Shown: positions 11,347 through 25,300, numbered from the stretch's first letter. The stretch: DNA of 64,000 bases from Neurospora tetraspora (GCF_033439725.1 NW_026944393.1:372001-436000); one strand, 5' to 3'. The notes: generated by a model from the sequence alone, not told the origin. Numbers and translations are program-made.

Positions 11347-12592
11347 AAGAGCCTCATCTCCCCATCTTCCAGTCTCAACCTCAACTTCGAGACAGGCCCA
11401 GCCCTTGTAAGATTTCATGAACCAAGAGTGTGGGATTCAGGGTTCTCTTGTTGACCAGGTAGCCGTTGAACCTCTCTTCTTTGGCTTCTCTCGGGTGGGT
11501 GAGTAAGTGACTGATGGTGAGACAGAACAGATCGAGATCTCCAACTCAGTTTCGGTGTCGGTTGGTGTCACCAGCGGTCGGTCAGCGGTGTAACCTATTC
11601 TACGTACAATCTACCTCTCTCCTCTCCTCCCAAATCTCACGCCTGGCCAGATCTTTGTGATTCCCTAGACTAATATGCTGGGGATCGGATCCATGCTCTT
11701 TGTCAATGCGGCTCTTCGGTGTCACCAGGGGGAGAGAGTGTGCTCAAGGGTCAATCGCAAGGGGGTTATTCTACTCTCAGGGTTAGTTAGTGACGCTCGT
11801 TGTACAAGCAAGCCCAAAGCAATCCCAATCCCACTCAAGTCCGATCCATTCAGCCCAATGGGATTCCCGACGGAGTGAGCCCCGAGCGAGCATCTCTACC
11901 TATTGTACTACCAGCGGAAGCGCGCCCGCCATCGCCAGCAAGGATGGAGTACCTTAGGGAGCAAACATTTCCAACAGACTGTGTGGTATGTAAGTGGGGC
12001 ATTCCCGAGCAAAGACACTCGTCGGTCGGTTGACGACTTGCATCTTGAACAGTCAAAACGACAGTGTTTCCGAGAAGTGTCGGCTCCTGACTTCTGGGAA
12101 TCTGATCTGAATGGGCTGTGTGGATGGAGTTACGAGCCCCCAAAGATCTGCGGTATCTCCGACGCTAGCAGTATAACTGCAGGTGTGTGCAGGATGGGAT
12201 GCGTAAAGATCTGCCGAAGCAATTATTGAAAGGGGAACGACGGGAAGGATGCGAACAGTGGAAGATTTTAGCAGTGGGAAAAGACAGATGGGAAATGATA
12301 CATAGAGTAGGTAGGTATTAATCGAGTATGTACGTACTTTTATTGCATTAATGGAAGACTATCCCGATGCTCTAACGTAGAAAGACATAACTTTTGTTCG
12401 TCGGCATCGTGAGCTTTCCATCGACGTCCGCCCCGTAGGTAAGAGCCAGAAAGTAATAACTAGAGGCACCTGGGAGTGAGGGCCCCGATATAAACAAAGG
12501 GAAGGTGAAGATGATATTACATATTCAACGGCTGCTCGCTGATAGCTCTCAAATGCAACAAGATCTCCTGGTGATGATGAAAGAGCATTGAA

Positions 12593-12620
12593 CGCCTGTC
12601 GCCTGTCGCCTGTCGCCTGC
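12593..12620 (+). repeat. 7-bp tandem repeat
   Basis: Four units of CGCCTG(T/C), just beyond the 3' end of the ankyrin gene. Confidence 0.8.
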
Positions 12621-12826
12621 TGGTGCGAGGAACCGTAGCCTTGAGATATCGAAATCGGCATCAGAAAAACAGAAGCCGACAAAGGAAAAAGAAAATCGCT
12701 CCCACCACATCGCCATCGCTTCTTATCCCAATATTTCCCCGTATATGCGCCATTCCCCGTTTCTCATCCCGTCCTTGCCTTCCCCCTTTCATGTCCAAAA
12801 CTCCTAGAAGAGATCACCAAGCAAAA

Positions 12827-15459
12827 TCAAAGAAACGAAGTCTGAAACTCCAAATGCATCGGCATACCACCTGCACCGATCGGCATCCCGCCACCCATCC
12901 CGTGTCCATGTCCGTGTCCATGCGCATGTCCACTTCCTTCCCCATTACCTCCCTCCTCATCATAAAAGTGCTGCGCAAATTGCACCTGCCCATTTTCATC
13001 CATCCATATGGCCGGCCCATGCGGTGCTATTGATGAAGATAGCAAATGCAATCCCCGACACTCGTAGGCCACGCCCTGCTTCACCAGATTCGTAATGCAC
13101 CTCTCGCTTCCATCAAATACATCATACGGGTAGATAACACTCTTCTCGCTGACAAGCTTGCTTTGATCAAATGCTCCCCTCTCCAATAGCAACACGGCGC
13201 ATCGTAGGTACCTCGCCTCCATGTACACATCCGTCCTGACGTCCGTCCTTTGGATCGCGTACTTGACGAGTTGTAGCGGAGTGTTGCCGCAGTTATTCAT
13301 CACGTTCACCTGTGCGCCATGCGAAACAATGAACTTGACAGCAGCCACAATGCCAAATTCAGCAGCATAGTGCAGCGCTGAGTTACCCTCAGTGTCACGC
13401 TCATTGAGGAGGGCTTCGATATCCTGCTTGGTCATCTTCGGGCCGATGCCAAGGAGGGTCTCGAGGCGCTGATCGAGGTTTGCCTCGCCCCCGTTCTTTT
13501 CGGAGTCCCGGCCGGAGGCAATCTTGCACAAGAGGCGCATGACGGACGTTCGCTTGATGCATTGGGAGCTGCTGGCGGTGCTGCCGCGACTTGAGCGGCC
13601 TGTGTAACCGCTGCCGCGCCAACTGTCCGAGTCGGAGATCATGGTAATGCGGGTGGAGTTGTTGCAGGAGGAATCCGCCATGAATTCGGGGAGGTAACGC
13701 CGGACGAACTCGTGCTCGTCGCCGAAGATGCGGTGGAGTTTGGGCGACTGATAGGATAGGTTCTTACGGATGCAGTGCCATAGTCGTTCGTCAGCCGAGC
13801 ACTTGTTGGCAACAAGGAAGCGGGCCGTCCCGTGGCCGACTTCACGGAAAAGACAATGGAGGATCTCGATGGGGAAGGTCTCTTTCGGGACCAGGTGTTG
13901 AAGAAATGTTCGCTTCTCGACGTCTCGCTGGCAAAAGTCGAAGCCCCGAGACCGCAGATGTCGCACGAGGTTGATGAAGGAGGCTGGCCTTAGCTTTGGG
14001 TGGCTTGGGGGTTCGTACACATGGAGGAAAGTCTCGTCACGAACGTTAACTGCCTGGATATCATCAGTGTGTCGCAGAATCAACAACAAAATCGAAACAC
14101 GGGCGCCCCATCGGGCAGCGACGTGCAGAAGAATGTTGCCATACTTGTCGACCATATTAGCCTCCTCGTCGGTAACTGTAAACTTGTGAAAGGCATGACC
14201 TTCTGAGTCCTGGGCTTCAATGGCCTTTGATAGTCTCTCATGCGCACAAGGAGGAGAGCTGGTTGAAATATGAGCCGAGCAGCACATACTAAGCAACGCA
14301 TTGTTCAACTCCTCCGTCTTGGGGTTGACAGCAGAGTGTTTCTTCTTGAACAAGGGGGTCTGCAGCGCCTTGGTTGCCTTTGCTTTGGTTGCTGATGCCG
14401 ATGGCTTGTTCTCTTCCAGCAGAGAAAGAAAATCATCCCGACTCAACTTGCTGAGGGCAACCGTAGGACCGTGATCGCTATGGCCAACCCCCTTGGAAGA
14501 TGCCGATGACGAAGAACGAGCCAGACTGGAGATACCCGACGAGATACTCGAAAGCACTGATGCCCATGACCTCCTCTTGAATGCTGATTTAAGGGATTCG
14601 GATGCTGACTTGAGAGAACTTGACATGGACTTTTCGGACCTAACTGGCGACCTCTCCCGATGCGAAGGGGCCCCATGTGAGGTGTGCGAGGTCTCCGGGG
14701 AGTCGACGGGTGACTGGTGAAGCTGACATGACGCATGGGATGCATGCGAAGTTTCGGGGCTTGCCGTGGCCGACTCGGATAACAAGGCTTGTGGTGATGA
14801 TCGGGCGGATTCGTGACGGCCCCGGTGGTGGTGGATGTGTTGATTACCGAGAGAGTCTCCGTCCAAGTTCATGATGATATCGGTATCCATGCCCCCCATG
14901 TCCACCATACCCATGCCCCCCATGCGACCGCCCATGAACCCCGTCGGTGATGTCCACTCTGTGTCGGCGGCGTGGTGCTGGTCTGGATTGCCGCCGCGCG
15001 TCCTGTGATCTCGGTTCTTCCTCCTCATCCTCCTCTCGGCCCTGACTGATCTGAGAAAGCGCACTCGAACCAACATGGATGCGAGGTCCCTTGGTCGCCA
15101 GTCATCGATGCGACGGTCTGGTAATAGATTTTTGAGGTGCTTGTGAGAATTTCGTTGCCTATGAAACACGGTGATCCTTGAGTCAGCAATTTCGGGGCCT
15201 GGGTGGTGATCGCCGTCACACGTGGTACTGCAATATCGCAGGAAACAAGATGATCGCACCTTGGGTCAAAAGTGCCATCCTTTAGCCTCTCGAGAATGCG
15301 CACCAGGGGCAGGCGCTCGCTTTGTGTGCAGACATAGAGGCGCAACAGCTTTCGTTGTTTTGAGGGTGGCCATGGTTTCTCGCGTCTTCCACGGCGAGGA
15401 TACTTGCCGGCGCCTGGAGGCGACGAAGTGCTCTGTGTGGTTGCGACTCGTACTTCCAT
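12827..15459 (-). CDS. Ankyrin-repeat protein with Ser-rich middle
   Basis: Two exons, 15459-15260 and 15158-12827, give 843 aa. The 101-nt intron has a GTGCGA donor and a TTTCATAG acceptor and joins DPR to QRNSHK in frame. The start is the first ATG in exon 1. The basic N-terminus (about 25-110, with KPWPPSKQRKLLRLY and LLPDRRIDDWRPRDL) looks like a small helical DNA- or protein-binding module, loosely like the Clr5-type heads of fungal ankyrin proteins. A Ser-rich low-complexity region follows at about 190-290. Ankyrin-like units are visible at about 400-440 (DKYGNILLHVAARWGARVSI) and 650-700 (DTEGNSALHYAAEFGIVAAV, NNCGNTPLQLV). The C-terminus is Gly/His/Met-rich (HAHGHGHGHGMGGGMPIG). The role is unknown; protein-protein scaffolding is inferred from the repeats. 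Confidence 0.8.
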
Positions 15460-18400
15460 CACACCAACCGGTCACACACTACACACTATGAGAGCAAAGC
15501 GGGCGTCGCTGTTGTGGTTGATGAGTGGGCAGCCGACATGGACGGGCGCAGGCGGCAGAGCGGGGTGTTTGCTTGTCCTGGGTGTGTATTCGATAGTGGC
15601 GACAGCTCGACAGGTACGACAGATGTTGTTATTGTTGTTGTTGATGATGATTATGATGTTGTTGTTCAAGCCTTTGCGACACAAGAGGCAAGAATGAGCG
15701 AATGACGATGGGGGGGGGGCTTTTCGGGAGGGGAGCCGGCAGAGGTTTAAGAAGGAGGTTCCGATTTCTTGACAGGCCAAAGTGTGGTGGTCCAGTACTC
15801 CAGTGTGGTCCAGCGTAGCGTTCGATGGTAGCGTTTCGCTTGGCTTGGCTCTTTTTCCAGGTTGTGTTGCCCCCTGTTCGGGATTGCTCTCGATTTGTCT
15901 TGGTGTAGGTAGGGCAATGGTGAGTGTCCGCTGGTGGGTGTTGCGTGGGTTTAGTATGTACTCGGTTCGTCTGCTCCTCTAATATTGGGTGCAGTAGCGT
16001 TGACAGCGGGATTCCCCGTTGGTGTTTTTGAGGTCTAGCCTGTTTTGTTTTCTAGAAAAAGCCGGCAGGTTGTCAGTCAGACAGACGAGTGTGTAAACTG
16101 AAAAGAGTGCGTCAAAGACAGGCCGTCTCGACATCGGTACGGTGCTGCGGGTTTGTCATGTTTTCTTGTGGTGTCCGGGTCTGCCAGGCAGCCAATAACG
16201 GGACTAGCGGGGGCAAGGTATAGTGGGCTGTGGGACAGAGTGGAAAGACGCTAATACCGGATCGGTTTCCCCTGGAACATGTTAGCTCAGGTCATTCTAA
16301 TCCTGGGCGGAGACGATGTTAGTGTGGTGTAGAATATAGTGGCAGGAGTGCAGTATCATGGTATCACGGTATGATACCCGTGGGTAGGCTAATTTGGGCG
16401 TAGGCCGCCATTCGGTTGTCTTATGGCCTCCTCTTGATATTATATTCCTCCACCCTGTATATGTATGTATGTGCTTCGGCGACGTCTTGTTCGAAGAAAG
16501 ACAGCAGCAGCAGGCGGGGACATATGTAGGTATTTCGATATGGTAACCTCTCATGGCCTCCGGTATGACCTCCGAACTGCAAAAGGGCTTGGTGGAGGGG
16601 CCCGTCAAGGTGGAGGTGGAGGGTGGAGGTGGAGGGCACCATGTCGAGCATGTCTCTTGTCTCTTGTCTTGAGTGCTGCGCCGCTGCATCTCCGCGCGGC
16701 TTGGCTGTCTTTCTTGACTGCGACGTTGGTACAGATTTGATCAATGATAGCGGGAATAGCTGTAGAGCTACCGGGTCGCTGATGGATCCGTTTGGCTGCT
16801 GATATCTCTGCTATCAGTCTTGTCATTTCCGTAGCGACTCCAGTGTAGAGAGTCCAAGATTGCTGACGGCGCACTGGTCTACCACACTGGTCAGCGAGGG
16901 GATTCCCAAATGTCTCCGAGCGGTCGACCGTTGGCATCACCAGGGAGTTGGAGGTACTCTTGCCATGTACTTAGCTGTCATCATCTCATGGAAGAGACGG
17001 AGGAGGCAAATCCCACACAATTACCCCAGACTCCTGACTCTCTCCAGTCTATCCGTGTAAATCCCGTCAACAAGGGACGGAGGACGCGGACGGCAACGGA
17101 GCGGGAAGTGGTGGGTGTCGGTCACGGTCCAGCACGGTCCACCGCCGGTCCAGGCCCTTGAACTGCCGCGGCCCTTGATTCGCAAATTGCTGCATTGAAA
17201 GGCCACAGAAAACGGCAAATGTCCCACTGATCAAAAACGTGGAGAGGCTTTGCGACTGGGCAGGCACTTTCCGTTGCAGTTCACCCCTGGTTTGTTCGTT
17301 AGCAGGGTACTTGCAGAGGACTCTTTTACCACTTTCAGGATAGCTAGGCGGGACTGCTGGCGTGAATCGCAAGTCTCGAGCTAACAAACAAACCAGCATT
17401 GATCTGTACAGTGCTCCCTCCCGCTCATCAGAGATCTTTCAGCGCAGAGGGTTCCTTCCACTGCAACATTTGCTGGAGACGAGGTTGAATTGGTGTGTCA
17501 AGGGACGATTCTGATTGGCCATTGAGTCAATTCTGCGCCCCACAATTTCCCGTCGCTGCCCATCCTTTTGGGGTGCTGTGATTGGTTGAGGGGATTTCAC
17601 TTTCAGCAGCCAGAGTCCGTGGCAGGCACACTCGAGGACAACAACGGATCTGGATTTGGCCGTCTCTTTCCTTCGCTCATGAAAATTCCTCGACAGGAGA
17701 GAACTTTGTCTCGGTTGGCTTCTTCTTCAACCATAATTTCTTGGCCATCTCTTTCGTGGCATCTTCAAGTTCATCCCACACAACAACCTTGACAATAACA
17801 TACCCCGTACTAATCACCGTCCGCATCCTTGCTCCTGCACCCCGGCCACAAGCCGTCAATGACACCTCTGTGATCCGAGAACCGAGAATTGTCCGGAAAC
17901 CGACCGGGAGCCTTGTGAGGATTCGGTACATTTCCTACTTTCTTGCCTTTTTCTCTTTTTTTTCTTTTTCTTGTCAGATGGTTTCCCGTCCCTCCTTTTT
18001 GCTGCTTGGTTCTCCTTTTTCAGTCACGGAGCCCGGAACAATGCCATCCATCAATTGGGATGGGCAATCCGCAATCCGCAGCAGCACTGCAATTCCGGTT
18101 CTTGTGAGGCACAGTCAACAGCGAGTCATTAGGAGATCCCATGATTACAGTACAACATCATAACATGAAATATTTACAGCGGTGTAACGGCGATTGACTA
18201 CGCCGAGGTCCACCCTTCCACACTTCTCTCCATCCTCAAGGGGGGCAGTGACATTTTCTCCCCTTTCCCTTCCGTTGCCTCCCCCTCATCTTGCTCCCCT
18301 TCCTCCACATGTTTGCCCGCCTGTCAATGTCGAGCTGTCATCCGTCATGTCATGCCCGTCTGCTGTCGCTGTCCGTCATTCCCGAGAGGCCCCCTTTCCC

Positions 18401-19035
18401 GCCACGGACGGCATCGCTGTATTCCATGCATATTCCTGATTTGATATATTCCCCGATTTTCCTTCTCATGTGAGAGTGGTACCATGCCATCTCATTCTTG
18501 GTAGAGTACCATATCCTCATCATGATATTGGGTTTGAAACAAGACAATATCCTCAGTTAGCTCCGTTCCTTTCCTGGCTCTCGGAATCCCCTGTTCCGTC
18601 CATCGATTTGCACCAGAAAATACTCTTATTCTCGGTCATGACATGGAGCCTTGCCCTGCCTTACGTTGCCTTGCCCACCCATCAAATTGATGGTGCTATG
18701 CACCGCACCTGTCAATATCAACACAAGGCCACATCTCTGTACCCCATGGTCTGTCTCTGCAGTGTCTTGGCCTGTCACCCTCCCTTCACCTTGAACCCTT
18801 CATTCACCGTTAACGTCACGGTAGCATCGTGTCTGTCCATCCAATGTCGCTTTCGTCACGGTCGCATGTTCACTCCCAAACCATCTGGATGGATGGAGCT
18901 CAATCACCTTGTCACCCAAGACAGTCAGTCAGTCAGTCACAGTCCCCTCACCCTCACCCTCACCTCCCTGGCTCATTGTCCTCACCACCGATTATCAGTG
19001 GAACACCACGTTTTTCCTTCACTTCAGTTCTTCAA
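15460..19035. other. Long gene-free stretch
   Basis: No supportable gene. It includes the ankyrin gene's upstream region. An open frame of 256 codons at 18470-19240 has no domain or codon-like regularity and runs into a hairpin element, so it is not called. Simple repeats occur at 15624-15667 and near 18925-18975 (CAGT and CACCCT units). Confidence 0.45.
15624..15667 (+). repeat. GTT/GAT microsatellite
   Basis: An interrupted trinucleotide run of GTT units flanks GAT units upstream of the ankyrin gene. A G9 homopolymer follows at about 15711-15719. Confidence 0.75.
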
Positions 19036-19352
19036 CGTTCCCAAGCTCAAACGCCTTGAAAGTCGCCAAGATGAGATTGTCGCTGCTGCTAGTTTTCTAG
19101 CAAACGGACCTCCGAAACGAAAAGAACAAGACTTCATGTGCTCGTATCTCCACCAAACGAGGAGATGCAAGAAAACTGATTGTGAATTCGACATCAGCGT
19201 ACTTGAAACTATCAACATAGTAGTCTTTTGGATAGTATAGTTGAATTTGTTGAATTTCTCCTTTCGTTTCGAAGGTCCGTTTGCCAAAAAGCAGCAGCAG
19301 CGACAATTCAATCAAGTCTTGGCGACTGTCAAGGCGTTTGAGCTTGGGAACG
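19036..19352. repeat. Foldback element with about 90-bp inverted arms
   Basis: The left arm, 19036-19125, and the right arm, about 19259-19352, are inverted copies of each other over about 90 bp with few mismatches and small indels. Both outer ends begin CGTTCCCAAGCTCAAACGCC when read inward. The 133-bp centre is not repeated. A transcript would fold into a long hairpin. No transposase is present. It may be a nonautonomous foldback or MITE-like element, or a hairpin small-RNA precursor. Confidence 0.8.
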
Positions 19353-22086
19353 TATAAGGAGAAAGATGCGATTGGCTCTTCATACCCCTGATAGTTCCGG
19401 AACTGTGTCTTTTCGCGAGCCCACGGGTACTAGCCTCTTTTTGGGCGGAGCATGACGTTATAAAATTACCCTCCAACATTTTTTCGAGTATCACAAGGAG
19501 TTCCGGCTTCCGAATAGATTGCAGATGGAAAGTTCCACCATAAGCAAAGTCGCCGTTTAAACTCCCGCCGGAGTACAACACAGTATTAATGCTGTACGCG
19601 GCTACCGGCTCGGGCTGGACTGAACGGTTTGACGGCGTTCCCAACTACTTCCACACTACCGACAACGCTATATGTTTCACGTCCTCTCATTGTCCCCCCC
19701 ATTCCCGTCTCATGCCTTGCAAGGCATGTCTAGACTCTTCAAGCCTGTCGTTGAAGGGTTGGGGTCGCCGACGTCAACCTTGTTAGTTCGAGCTTCGGCC
19801 GGCATTGCTAATGCTAGCTTCAATGTTCTGCAGCCTTCACAGTATTCCGAGATACCGTCGCTTTGTGACATTTCTTATTCTTATACCTACCAGAAGTACC
19901 GTCAGGCTATCGTCATTATGAAGCAGCCATCTGAGCGCGGCTGACTCTAACCCAATCATATTGAAAGCCCACAATCTCCGACAAAAAGATGCCTTAGATG
20001 GTGACCTCCGTCAACCATCGCGGCGAATACCGACAACCGGTGAGGTGGGCGATGAAAAGCAAGAGACGTGTCACAAAAACATCGGGAAGTTGTGGGAGCA
20101 GCGGAAGATGGTGGGAGCTGCGAGTATAATCACCGAGGTTGAGGTTGAGGTCCTCACCATGATTTGAGGTCAACTGGTGAAGCGAGCGGCACGTTCGAAC
20201 TTGGGTCGATACACCGAGATCTCATAACCGGTATCCCAACAGTGCAGTGCCGATACCCCAAATCTCGAGTCAGCTGGATATCGAGGCCTTGGGGCCTTTT
20301 CTCGGAGTTGACCTGCCTGATTGCCCAAAAGAGCCAAATATCTAGGCTAGTGCCATGACTGGATGGATGGTCAAGTGCGCAGTATCGACTCCGGTCGGTA
20401 ACCATATTTCCCACCATTGGGGGAGTGCGCCACAATCTTCTGTTCTCGGACAGCATTCATTGGCACCCTCGACGCCACAAGGACCCTCGCCGACGGGATT
20501 GATGTGGGTGGTTGAAATCCAGATTGGGCATTATTAAAGCAACCCATGTTAGGATTGATGCTATCATAGGGACCCCAAACCGAAAGAAATCGGCGTCAAA
20601 TCACGGCTCTCATCACTGGTAGAGCGCAACCCTTCGGCGGAATAACTTCGGCACATCTACCGATAGGAGAAGGCTTAAGGCGGTGGAAATCTGGGGTTGA
20701 TGCTACCCTCATGAACTCCAGATATACCCATTTCGGTCGTACTGACATTAGAGTCATCATCAGAGTGGCATTTCCGCCTATCGAGTTCCGAGCCAACTTC
20801 AACGTCAATCAGACGGTTAACTTTACCGGGCTTTGTGCTTCCAAATTGCCCACCCAAAAAGAACTGGAACTCCGACACGTTGTGGCCAGTCAACCATAGA
20901 ACACTCGCGGCGGTCTCTTAACTCGCTACCGGTGGATGCCGGGGAAGTCGGCGCCGACTGATCTTGGCTCCAAGTTCTCATTTTTCTAGCACTGCTTTTT
21001 GTGAGCTACCCCAAAGCTTCGCAAACCGTAGTTTTATATCACATCTTCATTCACGGACAAGTAATCTACCGGTATGTTGACAACCATCGCCTGAACTCAC
21101 ACCATCTTCCATGCCTTATTAGGACCGCGTCGGGACTGGAAGCCTGGTTCGATGAAAGGCGGTACAACTAAGCAGATGATTGCTGGAAACCACCCCCGCG
21201 TCAGACAAGTTATCTGCAGTTCATACGGATCACGGGACGCTAGATTGGATTATCGCAACATGTCTCATCATCTCGGGTTATCGCAAGAGACAGAATGGCA
21301 AGCTGGGAGGTGTGAACCAGATTGCTTTCCTCTTTTTCCGCTCTCTCCGTCCGGGATCCGGACCTCTAAAAGCGGTGAGGTTTTGTGATCGTGAAGGATA
21401 CATTTGTAGAGGTAGTCAATAATCAGCAGAACAGAAGCTGATGGTCCGATGGGTTGTACCAGACTCATCACAGATTGATACAGTATCGTTTCGTTCCTAT
21501 CTGCATAGTTTGGAGTGGCCTTGGTGCGCACTACGGGGGCACACTTTGGGCGTCAAGAGAGATGGACGGAGGACCGTGAATGTACATTTTACCTATCGAA
21601 TTGACTGTATCAACATGCCAGGTCGACGGCTCATGTATCGTACGGCATGCGTCGTCCGAAACTCGTGACATGACACACAGTACACTCACTTTCATTCGGC
21701 TTACTAGCGAATATGGAGTGCTCTCGGGCCCCGAAGGCTGTTCGGGTCGGGGAAGATCACTCGAATCATGATGTGAGCTAGTGTTCCTCCGCTGACTCCA
21801 TACTTACCGAGATTTGCTTGGACGGTCTGGAAGCCGCATCATGCCCGCTGAGTGGGTGCCTTCCATCCGCCTCACTCCATCTCATTTTGCTCACCAAGTA
21901 GTCGCAAACCTCCTTCCTGGCCGAAAAGAAGAAACGCCCAGTTTGCCAACGGGCAACTACTCCCTCTCAACGACGGAAGGGATGTGATGTATGCCCTGAT
22001 CACAAGATACGTCTGAAGCGACCTAGGTGTTTCGGGGCAGGAAGAGTGAAGAAGGAGCAATTGGAAGGGCCCACCGTACTAAAAGA
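19353..22086. other. Gene-free stretch
   Basis: I see no supportable gene. Small frames such as 19312-19644 minus are partly arm sequence of the foldback element. Confidence 0.45.
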
Positions 22087-22399
22087 GGGGGGGTCCGGCC
22101 AACGGTTGCTCAATCATTGACTTTTTAAAACGTTTGCACCTACCTCGACGGCCATTCAACAGTAGATTAACCATTTAATATGTTCCAACGTTTGATATTT
22201 CCAAACGTTTGAATTTTACCAACGGTTAATAAATAGTTGAATGACGGTAATTACACAGTTTTAAGCTGCTATATGTCTAGAGAGAATGAACGTTGGGGTC
22301 TGTTAAACGTGGGTACAAATTCACGGATTGAGCAACCGTTGGAATTTCTAGCAACGGTAAAATTACTGTTGCTACAGCGTTTGCCAGACACCCCCCCCC
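22087..22399. mobile_element. MITE-like inverted-repeat element
   Basis: A 313-bp AT-rich segment is bounded by G7T at the left (22087-22094) and C9 at the right (22391-22399). It contains a perfect 17-bp inverted repeat, CCAACGGTTGCTCAATC, at 22099-22115 and 22326-22342. Inside, AACGTTT and AACGGTT words recur at least six times. The outer ends are also loosely inverted (GGGGGGGTGTCTGGCAAACG against GGGGGGGTCCGGCCAACGG). No coding sequence. The size and structure fit a nonautonomous DNA transposon. Target-site duplication could not be fixed. Confidence 0.55.
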
Positions 22400-25300
22400 T
22401 TCCGTACGGCAAGTACCTTAGGTAACGAGCTCTTCGTTCTCCATCTCCACAGGAGCCCGGAATAGGGGTCGACCTGAAATTCCTGTAAGCGGTAAGAAAG
22501 GGAAATTTCGGTAAAGTAATGAAAAAGTAAAATGTCTTACAGTTTTTACAGCACGTGCTGGCCCACCAGCTCAAAAGGTACGTACCTGGGTCAGCTTACA
22601 CGCAGAAGTGGTGGTGCGGAGGTACCTCAGCGGGAGAATGCACGGACTCGTGCACGGGCCTTTTCAGAAATTTCGGTAAGGAAAAGTGTAAGGAAATGAA
22701 AAAATCCCAGATTTACGGAAAATATCGATCCCTAGCCCGGAACATCAAGGTACTACACAGAGTGGAGTAGGAAGGAGCTTCTCTGCCAAGCGCGACCAAG
22801 AAATTGTTCACTCGACGTAATCTAGCAACTGTACCTTTGTTGGGGAAGGAGCAGCTTCGAGTTGTGGTGGGCGAGTGCCCTGGGTACCGAAACTCGTTCC
22901 TTCCGTTCTATCGACCGACGGGAGCCTTTATGGGATGGATCACGAATGAAGAGAATGATGATGTATTGAGGGATCCAGCTAACGATGGCTGGGAGAGATC
23001 GCCAGCTATATAGCTGGCGATGACAAAGAACGAAGGTCTGCAAAGGAGGGGATTCTGGGACGTAGCGGTCTAAGCGACAAACGCCCAGAATCTTCTCACA
23101 GCCTTTCTCCCCTCGATGGGTCTGGGAAATATGGAAGGAGTAGTGCAGAGGCAAAGGAGGCAAGGCAATCCTATCTCACTTCCATGATATTGGATCTCGC
23201 TCGATTGGTGACATACTGTACTTGGAGGACGGATTCCCCAGACAGCGAGGTCCTCGGAACGAGAGAACGGGCCAGCTTCCTGTACCTATCTGTTGCAAGA
23301 GTGAACTTTGTGAAATGCAGCAGTGGCTTGGAAGGAATGCCTCGAGGAAGGCAATGTTGAACTTCAATGAGCATATCCAGTTCCCAATTGTCTGCGAGAT
23401 AATTGGAAATTGCCGACAAGGTGGGTGAGGAAGGTGCTTCCAGACGTCTAGTGGACAGAAGCAATTTGACGTGTCAGATAGAGATGACTGGATAGTGGTT
23501 CAATCTTTGAGAGGGAAGAAAGGAACGCATGAGAAAGACACGATCTGGAACTTCCAAGTTGATCAGCGCACAAAGGAAAGGAGTCGCGACTTCCACACTC
23601 GAAAGAAAGACGGACGACAACCTAAAATGCGATGGCACTCAAGCGGGTACTTCGCTGCAATAATGGTCCGGCTTTGATGGTCTGAAATCAGCACGTGGGC
23701 TGAACTGACGCCTCAGCCTGAAGAGGAAGAAACCTGACTAGTTGAGAGAGTTACCACGCAGCGGTTGACGACTGCCTCATGATTCGCACCAAAACAGCCG
23801 TTTCTCGTGCTTCATTTTCGAGGTATTGATATGCGAGAACAGCACAAACAGCAAACCCTTCAAGGATGAACCGATGAAGCATCGACAGATTCACAAGACT
23901 CATTGAAGGGGAGATGACAGTGATCGGCCGATCGGGCAAGCACGGTGATGGTGATGAAACATGAAGTTCGTGAAAAGAAAGAGCGGCCCAGCGCTCTATG
24001 GGTAGGAAATGGGGATTTTACTATGATGGCAGGTGAACGGAACGAACGTGCATGATCATACACCATGATATCCCAGGACCGATGTACGCCTTGATGACCT
24101 CAATCGAAAAGGCCAACGATCAAGTGTCTCTGTCATCGCCATGGCAACTTACCAAGAAATACGTAGCAAACACCATCAATTCCTCGTAGTCGGAATTGCA
24201 TCCGATGACGCCGAAATCATGTTTGAACAGCACTACTTGTAGAAATTCATTGTGTTGGACACGACTACCCAACTACCTCAACATTATGACAAGCATCAAT
24301 CACGACATTGTACTTCTAGTCTTGACTTCGAGCTCCGCGTGCATAGTACTTCCGTAAACTTCCGTGTTTTGCTTTGGACTCACTGTCTTCAACACCCAAA
24401 ATCATCACCAGTGTCACACAAGTTCCTTCTACCTCTGACTACCTACCTTTGCCACACTTTCCAACTGTACGACACTTTGGCCTTCCCACTTCTGCGCGAC
24501 CCAGGAAACGCTCATGGTATTGGAAAGATCGATCTCGACGTGTGAAAAACGATTGGTGTTGATGAGGGACATATGTCAGATTTCATAGGGGCCGGGAAGT
24601 CAAGAACAGTTGGTTGCGCGTCTAAAGGGGGCAGGCAACGCGGGAAGTCCTGACCCTGTTGGAGTGTGATATGGCGAAAATTACAAAATAAAATGAAATG
24701 TTCAGTCATCCATCCTATGTACCTCCATCGTCTTTTGAGATCACCGTTCCGGGGGGCGCGGACCACAACGAAGGTAATTTATATATGTCAGAAAGAGACA
24801 TATGAAGTGGAATAGAAGCCGGTGGTAGTATCGCTGTCATAATGTAAAAATCTTCACACTCAAAGCACCCAGGGAGAGAAGAGACGCGATAGGTGACAGT
24901 CCTCGTTTGACACTCCAAGGGCGGGAGCAGCAGCAGAACGGACCTCAATGTTCAACGACCAGGTAATGGCAGGTGACTGCACGCGCGCGTCGGAAGAATA
25001 AAGCTGGGAGCGAGGAGAAATGTGTCGGGGCGCAGCGTCAGAGGAGTTCACGATCAATGATGTATCTCACGATCACAATCACCATTTGGTATGGTCACAG
25101 TCACGATTGAACAGACCAGGAAAGGCCAATTGAACAAACCAAAAAAGACAAACGCCTTCCCATGCAATTTTCTAAGTAATCCATTAAGGCATCCCAAATC
25201 TTTTCTATCTCTTCCCTCACACAACATCTATTACAACCATGCTGATACATATTAACTAGTATATACAGCGAACATCATGCCAGCAAACAACCCCTAAGTT

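Larger units (their letters stand above)
10197..12826. other. Gene-free stretch with three short tandem repeats
   Basis: No supportable gene. Open frames on both strands are short and without domain signature. The three tandem repeats in it are listed separately. Confidence 0.5.

Noticed and set aside
18470-19240. A 256-codon open frame on the plus strand
   Set aside because: No domain, no regular composition, and its end lies in the arm of the foldback element. It is probably chance.
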